A stretch of 21,423 nucleotides of DNA from Lachnospiraceae bacterium (GTDB taxonomy: Bacteria > Bacillota > Clostridia > Lachnospirales > Lachnospiraceae). The notes below the pieces were generated by a model, which worked only from the letters and a program-made list of their open reading frames with translations, made no database searches and was not told where the DNA came from. This document shows positions 1-6,346 of this stretch, piece after piece. The stretch covers positions 1 to 21,423 of the forward strand of contig VSNH01000053.1 of assembly GCA_009774215.1 (NCBI GenBank), given 5' to 3'. The translations under genes were made by a program, and so were the position numbers. How positions within the stretch are numbered: position 1 is the stretch's first letter; the number at the start of each line of letters is the position of its first letter.

Positions 1-57
1 TTTCATGCTGTTTTATTGCCAGTTATGATTGAATTTTCAAGGTGCATAGGCACTTAT

Positions 58-1269
58 TCAAGTGCGAAGTTTGAGTTGTGAAGAAATATCCAGTATCTTA
101 AACCTTATATCGTCAACATTACTTAAAATAGTAATAACACTTGTAGATTCTCTTTTATACTTATACCAGTACTCTCCAACATTCGGCGCATAATCGTTGT
201 GCTGCAGATTATTTTGCGCCTCATAATACTGTTCCAGCAATACAGTATTTTCAATCCCGCTCATCATTAATTCAGTATCATTCTTATTTCCAACTATGAT
301 TCTGTAGTCACTTGCACGGCTTTCATACGCATTTGGTGTAGCTACAACCGTATAGTTACAAACAGTCGCATCAGCAGATGGTTTATCTATAAATCCCCAG
401 TTCTTTGCCTGTCTTTTGGTAGTTGCTCTTGCTAATATCTGATTGCCGCTTTCATCATATACTTTTATGCTTGTTCCCACATATCCTTTTCTCACTAGGC
501 AAACTGCCGCCGAGTCCATTTGGCTAAAATCAATCGAGAAATTATATGTAGCAGAGGCACCTGCGGACGAGAAGCTTCCCTCAAACACCTGGTATTGTTC
601 TGCAGCCGCAACAACGGTAATCGAATACCTTACCACTCTTGAAAATGCTCCTGTGCTATCTTCTATCTGATAATATAACTCAAAACTGCCAGGTTCAGTG
701 ATCTGCATGACAAAAGCGCCATCAATTTCGCCCAGAATATATGGTACGGCACTTCCATCTACATAGCGGCCGGTAATCGTAACATCATCATCAACAGTAT
801 CATTATAGAAAAAAACAAGTACTGTATCAGTTGAGATTTCCCCATTTACCAATGATTCCTCATTATAAATTACAGGAATCAAATCAGCCGTAGGCGCTGA
901 CAATTCCATAATGCCATCACTCGAAATACTATCGGTAACATCATATGCCAACCGATCACGATTGACTTCCCCCTTTAAGTCATACGTTCCCTTTTCTTCC
1001 AGTATCGCATCAAGTGGTGTATTTCCAGTACTCTCTGCTTCGTGTGTCTGCGCCACAGCACTAACTTCCTGTTCCTGAGATACGGCTTTTACAGGCTCCA
1101 TATCCGATTCTGCCGCACTAGCGGAATCGCTCACACTTTCCTGTTCCACCAGCCATTCTTCGTATGTCATATCTCTTATTGTACCTGGCTCTTCTGCGAA
1201 AACAGTCGCAGAGAAAAGCATACTTAGGGTTAGTGTTATTGAAAGTAATTTAGTTATTCTTTTGTACAT
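58..1269 (-). CDS. Secreted multidomain surface protein of unknown function, possibly truncated at C-terminus
   Basis: 403 residues. The first 25 form a clear Sec signal peptide (Lys/Arg start, hydrophobic core, cleavage expected after TVFA), so the product is exported. An acidic Ser/Glu-rich low-complexity stretch follows (about 26-85), then beta-rich segments (about 130-225) that read like an Ig-type domain, then a region (about 230-330) with the Tyr-Asn-Phe and Ser-Gly-Asn pattern of pre-peptidase C-terminal (PPC)-like modules. A second similar module seems to begin near 355 (GEYWYKYK) but the protein stops soon after, near 403, which suggests C-terminal shortening. No catalytic motif or sorting signal (LPXTG, SLH) is visible. 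AGAAGGAG lies 7 bases or less from the ATG and supports this start. It is the last gene of a three-gene operon, 24 bases after its neighbour. Domain assignments are pattern impressions only; secretion is well supported. Confidence 0.8.
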   Translation of the reverse strand: MYKRITKLLSITLTLSMLFSATVFAEEPGTIRDMTYEEWLVEQESVSDSASAAESDMEPVKAVSQEQEVSAVAQTHEAESTGNTPLDAILEEKGTYDLKGEVNRDRLAYDVTDSISSDGIMELSAPTADLIPVIYNEESLVNGEISTDTVLVFFYNDTVDDDVTITGRYVDGSAVPYILGEIDGAFVMQITEPGSFELYYQIEDSTGAFSRVVRYSITVVAAAEQYQVFEGSFSSAGASATYNFSIDFSQMDSAAVCLVRKGYVGTSIKVYDESGNQILARATTKRQAKNWGFIDKPSADATVCNYTVVATPNAYESRASDYRIIVGNKNDTELMMSGIENTVLLEQYYEAQNNLQHNDYAPNVGEYWYKYKRESTSVITILSNVDDIRFKILDISSQLKLRT

Positions 1270-1293
1270 AAAATTCTCCTTCTATTTTTGGAA

Positions 1294-1830
1294 TTAAGTT
1301 TGCGGCGCCTTCTTGGAAAGCTTCAACAGCTTATCAAGAAATACCTCATAAAACTCCCTTTCTTTCATGATTAACTGCTGATCCTCCCTGCTTCTTGCGG
1401 GCGATCCGGCAAGCGGATGATCCACGTCATATATCCACTTATTTACCGCTTTGATGGCACTTCCCACAGAATTTCCCAAAAGATCATCCTGATTATATTC
1501 GCCCCGGTACCATCTGATAAAGCGGTCTATTCCCATCTGGGTCATGTGCGCGTGCTTGCCGTCTTTGCTTATATAAAGACCGAAGACTGTAAAAAATGCG
1601 TCAGTTTCTTCCTCTGCTTCCATCCATGCCTGCTTCACTTCATCCGGGGCCTGAGAACCGATTGAATCTAAAACAGCCGAGGTCTTTTTTCTCACTTCGC
1701 TGCCTTCCGCTTCTTCCGCCTTCGTAACTGCGACATCGGAAAAGGTGCGTTTTGTGTCACCCGCTATGTTTTGTCTGCTTTTATTCGCAGAAGCCATGTA
1801 TGATGCACTGAAATTATTGTTAATCTGCAT
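1294..1830 (-). CDS. Hypothetical cytoplasmic protein between two secreted proteins
   Basis: 178 residues with no signal peptide or membrane segment. The N-terminus (MQINNNFSASYM) is polar and probably disordered, followed by a Lys/Glu-rich stretch to about residue 60. The rest is helical, with conserved-looking patches such as a Trp-Tyr-Arg-Gly motif (about 108) and a Trp-containing segment before DVDHPLAG (about 132). I do not recognise the family; similar small proteins with an M-x-I-N-N start occur in Lachnospiraceae, but that is from memory. GGGAGGAG sits four bases before the ATG. It lies 14 bases after the upstream secreted gene and 24 before the downstream one, so the three are almost certainly cotranscribed. 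It could be a cytoplasmic partner or regulator of the secreted proteins; nothing in the sequence decides that. Confidence 0.75.
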   Translation of the reverse strand: MQINNNFSASYMASANKSRQNIAGDTKRTFSDVAVTKAEEAEGSEVRKKTSAVLDSIGSQAPDEVKQAWMEAEEETDAFFTVFGLYISKDGKHAHMTQMGIDRFIRWYRGEYNQDDLLGNSVGSAIKAVNKWIYDVDHPLAGSPARSREDQQLIMKEREFYEVFLDKLLKLSKKAPQT

Positions 1831-1844
1831 AATCTCCTCCCGCC

Positions 1845-2333
1845 TTACCGGATTCTAAAATTGGTAATATACATGGTATTCCAAGGAGAGTTAGCCGATT
1901 TGGAATTTGCGGAAAAATAACCGCTCGTGACATCTCCCTCATACAGCCATGTGACGAAATACCCGTCTATAACTCTGTCTCCATCCACGTCAACGCTTTG
2001 AATCCGTTCCCGTTTCATGGGCGTATTATTAAAGGTTGCCACCCGTGATTTCGCATACCCCATTTCAAATGTCGTAACACGCAGCCATGACCCGCCATGA
2101 TCCAGCACAGTTGCCGTTGGATAAACGGATGAAGAATGCTGTATGGTTTCTCCGTTAGGATAGTTTTCTGACGTAACGCCATGAACATAAAATTCTGTGA
2201 GCGGAGGCGCTGCCGCGCGTGTCGAAAAATCGCCCTGCACCGTTTCGTCTCCCTGTTCCGCCGCAAATGCCGCATTTGAAAACATCATACAAAATATCAA
2301 CGCCAAAGCTATAGTTCTTGTTACTTTTTTCAT
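1845..2333 (-). CDS. Small secreted protein, first gene of operon, probably BlaI-regulated
   Basis: Read from the ATG at 2333 the product is 162 residues. An ATG at 2342 is in frame, but AAAGG abuts it directly, while the same AAAGG is nine bases from the ATG at 2333, so the inner start is preferred. Residues 1-24 are a typical signal peptide ending AFAA. The mature part is about 135 residues, Tyr/Ser/Thr-rich and without cysteines, and looks like a small beta-sheet domain (VDVDGDRVIDGYFVTWLYEG is the most distinctive stretch). No known family is recognised. The gene has its own strong promoter (TTGACA, 17 bases, TATATT) with a perfect dyad over the start site, so its expression is expected to be repressed by a nearby DNA-binding protein, most likely the BlaI-type repressor at 3807-4196. 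The two downstream genes follow at 14 and 24 bases. Confidence 0.8.
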   Translation of the reverse strand: MKKVTRTIALALIFCMMFSNAAFAAEQGDETVQGDFSTRAAAPPLTEFYVHGVTSENYPNGETIQHSSSVYPTATVLDHGGSWLRVTTFEMGYAKSRVATFNNTPMKRERIQSVDVDGDRVIDGYFVTWLYEGDVTSGYFSANSKSANSPWNTMYITNFRIR

Positions 2334-2380
2334 CTCTTTCATCCTTTCGTTTTTTATTATGTAGTTTGCAAACTGCTAAA

Positions 2381-2414
2381 ACCCCTAGAACTACATCTTT
2401 GTAGTTCTAGGGGT
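2381..2414 (-). promoter_or_regulatory. Perfect 15-bp dyad over transcription start; candidate BlaI-type operator
   Basis: ACCCCTAGAACTACA, a four-base loop, then its exact reverse complement. It begins immediately after the -10 box at 2415-2420, so the expected start site (about 2408) lies inside it. That position argues for a DNA operator rather than a terminator. The core CTAC-N6-GTAG also occurs in the blaI promoter (4225-4238). BlaI/MecI operators are dyads with TACA/TGTA half-sites, which this contains. On the minus strand it is followed only by TTTTAG, a poor U-tract. Confidence 0.65.
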
Positions 2415-2443
2415 AATATACTACGGCTTCAGGCGCATGTCAA
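2415..2443 (-). promoter_or_regulatory. Sigma-A promoter of the secreted-protein operon
   Basis: On the minus strand the -35 box is TTGACA (2438-2443, 6/6), the spacer 17 bases, and the -10 box TATATT (2415-2420, 5/6). It lies 51 bases after the M56 gene stop and about 80 bases before the ATG at 2333. GTAG directly precedes the -10 box, as in the blaI promoter. Confidence 0.75.
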
Positions 2444-2493
2444 GTAAAACAGCGTCTTTATATTTCAACAATTCACATTGTATAACTTTCCTT

Positions 2494-3807
2494 TTAATGC
2501 ATGCATTTCGTTGAGGTTTCCGTATGGGAATATTCTCCCACCCTCACCTCTCCGCATATTTTGCACATTTCCGCACGATAATATTCCGTCTTACAGCTTC
2601 CATCTGTATACTTGTGATGGTTCGTAACATATCCACTCACAAAAGAATGCGAGCACCAAGCCCTTTCCATGTTACTGCTTGGTACCCCTGATAAATCATA
2701 AGACACCCCATCGTCTCCTAAAAATTTCTGATAATCCAGATCCTCTTCTTCTGAAAAACGTATTTCCTCCTCAACAAACTTCTTTGTATTTTCTTCATTT
2801 GGTGATACTTCAAAAAAATCAGCTTCCCCTCTTATCACCTGCGGATTCTCATAAGCACAAACCGTCAAAGAACCCCCAAACAAAATAACCGCTCCCAGCA
2901 ACAGGGACGCCACTCTTTCTATCTTCTTACTCTTTCTACTCCGCAACATACTTTTCAACCTCCATTCAACCATTATTTTACCCGTGCTAAAATTTGCCTG
3001 ATGTACCGATTTCGTCCATCTGCCCACCTGCGACATATCAATAATCACTTTTCCATATCTTTTTCTTTCCTCCGGATCAAGCTCCTGCACTAAAATGGCA
3101 TCACAGCTATGTTCGCTGTAAACGGACATCACGCCAAAATAGAAATATGCCAATGGATTAAACCAATGCATGAGAACGGCGAGCAGACTGATATACTTCC
3201 ACGCCACATCCGATCTCTTGACATGAATCAGCTCATGCTTAAGGCTGAAATAAATTTCCTCTTCTGTCAATCCCTCTTCCGGTATGATGACATATTTTCG
3301 GAACACGCCCATCGTACAGATTGTGTCAAACCCATTGGCGCATAGCAATGGTATATCCTTTTCGATACCTACTTCCTGTTTGACTCTTTCAAGGATCGCC
3401 AGATAATTAGTCTGACTTACTTGCGGGTTTGCTTTCAGCGCCTTCAGCTTTTGGAATGTATACATGTTCTTCATGCCTGTAAACAACAGCCCGCACGCCC
3501 AGACAGCCCACATCACCAATATGTATGTCTGAAAGTTTATATGAAGCCGGCCGCCTTCTTCTATCCCAATGAAGTTCGTTAAAGTAATATCTGCCATATC
3601 CCATCGTTTCGAAATACCCAGTCTGTTAAACAGTACATTTTTGTACATACTGTTGTATTTTGGCAATGGTATGCAGAAGAAAATCAATGCTATCTTCATC
3701 ATGTTGTATGCCCACGCAGGAGGCAGCACTTTTTTCCCCAGAACAGCACATAGGAAAGCTGTTAGGAATACCACGCTTCCGCTAATGGACATAATCAGAA
3801 CAAGCAT
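2494..3807 (-). CDS. M56 family (BlaR1/MecR1-type) membrane metalloprotease with Cys/His-rich outer domain
   Basis: 437 residues. Hydrophobic segments lie near 1-25, 36-50, 93-112 and 203-225, with a last one at 299-318. The zinc protease motif HELIH is at 191-195, and the downstream SEHSCD segment supplies the third ligand, Glu232, as in BlaR1/MecR1. In those proteins an outer beta-lactam-binding domain signals to the cytoplasmic protease, which then inactivates the BlaI/MecI repressor. Here the outer part (319-437) is only about 120 residues and bears no penicillin-binding motifs. It ends in a Cys/His cluster: Cys385, His387, two adjacent His near 397-398, Cys405, a CxxC at 415-418, His427, Cys435 and His437. 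The inducer is therefore probably not a beta-lactam; metal or redox sensing is a guess. Its ATG overlaps the blaI stop by one base (TAATG), with GGAGG upstream, so the two are translationally coupled. Confidence 0.85.
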   Translation of the reverse strand: MLVLIMSISGSVVFLTAFLCAVLGKKVLPPAWAYNMMKIALIFFCIPLPKYNSMYKNVLFNRLGISKRWDMADITLTNFIGIEEGGRLHINFQTYILVMWAVWACGLLFTGMKNMYTFQKLKALKANPQVSQTNYLAILERVKQEVGIEKDIPLLCANGFDTICTMGVFRKYVIIPEEGLTEEEIYFSLKHELIHVKRSDVAWKYISLLAVLMHWFNPLAYFYFGVMSVYSEHSCDAILVQELDPEERKRYGKVIIDMSQVGRWTKSVHQANFSTGKIMVEWRLKSMLRSRKSKKIERVASLLLGAVILFGGSLTVCAYENPQVIRGEADFFEVSPNEENTKKFVEEEIRFSEEEDLDYQKFLGDDGVSYDLSGVPSSNMERAWCSHSFVSGYVTNHHKYTDGSCKTEYYRAEMCKICGEVRVGEYSHTETSTKCMH

Positions 3808-4196
3808 TATGCGTCCTCCAGAAATTTTCTCAGCTCATCTGCTTCGACGCCGCTCAGCTTCTCACCTCCGTTTAATGCTGACATAAACTGATTCAAAGAG
3901 CCGTCAAAATAGGAGTCCAGAAGATGTCTGGCCCTTTCCCGCTCATACTGCCGCCTGTTTAACGCCGCCTTAAAATAACGTCTTTTCTTGAATCGCTCTT
4001 CCCCTTCACACCGAACAGATATGACGCCCTTTTGTTCCATCCGCGTTAAAAATGTGGATAATGTCTGTTTTTTCCACCTCTTTTCCGAGTCCTCTCCAAA
4101 CTGTGCCGCAATATCCCTGTAGGAATATTCTTTGTCCTCTTTCCACATCCACTCCAGAATCTCTTTCTCGGAGTCAGAAAGCAATATTTCGTTCAT
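3807..4196 (-). CDS. BlaI/MecI/CopY-family transcriptional repressor
   Basis: 129 residues from the ATG at 4196, chosen because AAAGGAGG lies eight bases upstream; the longer reading frame to 4247 would start inside the -35 box. The N-terminal winged helix runs from about 1 to 75: LSDSEKEILEWMW is helix 1, and the segment around KKQTLSTFLTRMEQKGV is the recognition helix, where BlaI family members have a similar TVxTLLxRLxxKG. A basic wing with repeated Arg/Lys follows. The C-terminal helical part (about 80-129) is the dimerisation region that the partner protease cuts in BlaI/MecI; a Gln-Phe in LNQFMSAL lies near where those repressors are cleaved (Asn-Phe). It is followed directly by the M56 protease gene. 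A dyad in its own promoter implies autoregulation, and the same dyad occurs before the secreted operon at 2342. Confidence 0.9.
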   Translation of the reverse strand: MNEILLSDSEKEILEWMWKEDKEYSYRDIAAQFGEDSEKRWKKQTLSTFLTRMEQKGVISVRCEGEERFKKRRYFKAALNRRQYERERARHLLDSYFDGSLNQFMSALNGGEKLSGVEADELRKFLEDA

Positions 4197-4218
4197 GACT
4201 TGACCCTCCTTTTGTTTT

Positions 4219-4247
4219 ATGGTACTACACACCCGTAGACCTGTCAA
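4219..4247 (-). promoter_or_regulatory. blaI promoter with CTAC-N6-GTAG operator in the spacer
   Basis: Minus strand: -35 TTGACA (4242-4247), 17-base spacer, -10 TACCAT (4219-4224). The dyad CTACGGGTGTGTAG (4225-4238) fills the space between the boxes, so a bound repressor would block RNA polymerase. It shares the pattern CTAC-N5-TGTAG with the dyad at 2381-2414. Confidence 0.7.
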
Positions 4248-4253
4248 TGCAAA

Positions 4254-4297
4254 ATAAAAAATAATAAAAACGGACGACCAGTCACCCGGTCGTCCGT
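4254..4297 (-). terminator. Rho-independent terminator after glgB
   Basis: On the minus strand ACGGACGACC pairs with GGTCGTCCGT (10 bp, 8-base loop; arms 4288-4297 and 4270-4279), followed by TTTTATTATTTTTTATTTT. It starts 10 bases after the glgB stop and separates glgB from the blaI promoter. Confidence 0.9.
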
Positions 4298-4306
4298 CAT
4301 CATCAT

Positions 4307-6295
4307 TTAAAAAAGAAACACCGCAGCCGTATAAGGCGGCAAATCAAAGGAAATGCTGTAGTCCTTAAAGTTACACGGCTCCTTCACCGCCGCGATCTCG
4401 GCGGGAATCACGTTTCCGTTTCCGCCGAACCGCTTCTCGTCGCTGTTTAAAAGCAGCTTATACTTTTTCTTCTTCGGTACCCCTATTTTGTAATTTTCCC
4501 ACATCATAGGAGTCATGTTAAGTACAAACATAATATTATTTTTGCCCGTCTTATCCTTGCGGAAAAAGCTGTATGTACTGCGGTCGGCATCATCGGCGTT
4601 CAGCCACTCAAAGCCCGCCCAGTCGTTATCGATCGTATACATCGCCGGGTACTTGTTATAAAGGGCAAGCAGCTCCTTCACATACTCGTGCATCCCCTTA
4701 TTCTGCTCCTCGCCGAGCAGATTCCAGTCAAGCTCTCTCGCCTCGCTCCACTCTCTCTCCTGGCCAAAATCCTGTCCCATAAAGAGGAGCTTTTTGCCCG
4801 CATGTCCGATCATATAGCTGTAGCCCACGCGCAGATTCGCATATTTATCTACAGGATAACCGGGCATCTTGTTGACCATGGAGCATTTCAGGTGCACCAC
4901 CTCATCGTGTGAGAGAGGCAGAATATAATTCTCGCTATTGTTATAGCTCATGGCAAAGGTCATGGCATAGTGGTTATTCTTGCGGAAATACGGGTCAAGC
5001 TTCATGTACTCGCAGAAGTCATGCATCCAGCCCATGTTCCATTTGAAGCTGAAACCAAGGCCGTCCTCCTCCACCTTGCCCGTCACCTTCGGCCACGCTG
5101 TAGACTCCTCCGCAATGGTGAGGAATCCGGGATATGCGCCGTGCACCACGGAATTTAAGTGTTTGAAGAACTCGATCGCATCCAGATTTTCCCTTCCGCC
5201 GTATTTGTTGGGCACCCACTGGCCTGCCTGCTTGCTGTAATCCAGATAAAGCATAGATGCCACTGCATCGATACGGATGCCGTCAATATGGTACTCTCTG
5301 ATCCAGTAGAGAACATTTGCAATCAGGAAATTTCTGACCTCGTTCTTCGCATAATTGAAAATCTTTGTACCCCAGTCGGGATGCTCACCAATCCTCGGAT
5401 CGGGATGCTCAAAGATGCACTGTCCGTCGAAACGGCCAAGTCCATGAGCGTCCGTCGCAAAATGAGCGGGAACCCAATCCAAAATTACGCCTATTTTATT
5501 TTTGTGGAGCGTGTTGATCAGATACATGAAATCAGACGGATCGCCGTGTCTGGAGGTAGGCGCATAATAACCCGTCACCTGATAGCCCCAGGAGCCGTCA
5601 AAGGGATATTCCGCAATGCCCATAAGCTCAATATGGGTATAGTGCATCTCCTTCAAATACTCCACAACCCTGTCCGCAAACTCGCGGTAATTATAAAACC
5701 CTTCCGCGGTGCCGTCGGGATGTTTCATCCAGGAACCGATGTGGCACTCGTAGATCGCCATGGGCTCCTTATTGTAATCCTTGCCGTCCCTGGCAGTCAT
5801 CCAAGCGCTGTCAGACCATTTAAACTTGCTGATGTCAAAGGTTTTGGATGCATTGCCCGGGCGCATCTCCGCATAGTTGGCAAAGGGATCCGCCTTGTAA
5901 AGCTTCTCGCCCGAAGGCGTCCGAATCAAATATTTGTAAAGCTCGTTCTCGCCCACATCCGGAATAAAAAGTTTATAGATGCCGCCGGGACCCAGCTTCT
6001 CCATCTCATGCTTTTCCTCGTCCCAGCCGTTAAAAGTGCCGATCACATGAACACTCGCCGCATTGGGCGCCCACACAGCGAAAAACATGCCCTTCTCGCC
6101 GTTTTCCACGGAAGGGTGCGCTCCCAGCTTTTTATAGATATCATAATGCGTTCCCTGCGCAAACACATACTGGTCGGCCTCGGAGATAAATACCTCCTCT
6201 GTGGTCTGCTTCTCCACTTTCCTGGGCGCCGCCTTCTCCTGTTTTCCCTGCTTTTTCTGCACTCCTGTTGACTTAGCCGCTTTCTTTACTGCCAT
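4307..6295 (-). CDS. glgB: 1,4-alpha-glucan branching enzyme (GH13)
   Basis: 662 residues; cuts alpha-1,4 chains and rejoins them through alpha-1,6 bonds during glycogen synthesis, in the cytoplasm. A Lys-rich leader of about 35 residues precedes a CBM48-type N-terminal beta domain (about 60-150, FFAVWAPNAASVHVIGTFNGW). The GH13 barrel follows with DWVPAHF (273-279), the nucleophile Asp343 in GIRIDAVASMLY, the acid/base Glu396 in TIAEES, and LSHDEVVH with Asp464. An all-beta C-terminal domain runs to the end (about 555-662). All catalytic residues are present and the length is usual for the short-N-terminus (Bacillus-like) type, so it should be active. AGGGGG lies seven bases before the ATG. 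No other glycogen gene is nearby; it follows the TPR/AAA-like gene by about 50 bases and may be cotranscribed with it. The basic leader is unusual but probably just a disordered tail. Confidence 0.97.
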   Translation of the reverse strand: MAVKKAAKSTGVQKKQGKQEKAAPRKVEKQTTEEVFISEADQYVFAQGTHYDIYKKLGAHPSVENGEKGMFFAVWAPNAASVHVIGTFNGWDEEKHEMEKLGPGGIYKLFIPDVGENELYKYLIRTPSGEKLYKADPFANYAEMRPGNASKTFDISKFKWSDSAWMTARDGKDYNKEPMAIYECHIGSWMKHPDGTAEGFYNYREFADRVVEYLKEMHYTHIELMGIAEYPFDGSWGYQVTGYYAPTSRHGDPSDFMYLINTLHKNKIGVILDWVPAHFATDAHGLGRFDGQCIFEHPDPRIGEHPDWGTKIFNYAKNEVRNFLIANVLYWIREYHIDGIRIDAVASMLYLDYSKQAGQWVPNKYGGRENLDAIEFFKHLNSVVHGAYPGFLTIAEESTAWPKVTGKVEEDGLGFSFKWNMGWMHDFCEYMKLDPYFRKNNHYAMTFAMSYNNSENYILPLSHDEVVHLKCSMVNKMPGYPVDKYANLRVGYSYMIGHAGKKLLFMGQDFGQEREWSEARELDWNLLGEEQNKGMHEYVKELLALYNKYPAMYTIDNDWAGFEWLNADDADRSTYSFFRKDKTGKNNIMFVLNMTPMMWENYKIGVPKKKKYKLLLNSDEKRFGGNGNVIPAEIAAVKEPCNFKDYSISFDLPPYTAAVFLF

Positions 6296-6346
6296 AACTC
6301 AACCCCCTGTTTTAAATACATTAAGAGCTCATGATCCTCTGCTTTT

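Noticed and set aside
1..57. Terminator after the secreted operon
   Set aside because: Only a 4-bp GTGC/GCAC stem and a short TTGAA/TTCAA pair, with no U-tract inside the window.
2381..2414. Perfect hairpin read as a terminator for the M56 gene
   Set aside because: It lies downstream of a near-consensus promoter for the next gene and overlaps that start site, and its U-tract is short, so an operator fits better.
5159..6271. 370-codon plus-strand frame
   Set aside because: Entirely antisense to glgB, whose motifs are unmistakable; no ribosome site or family resemblance.
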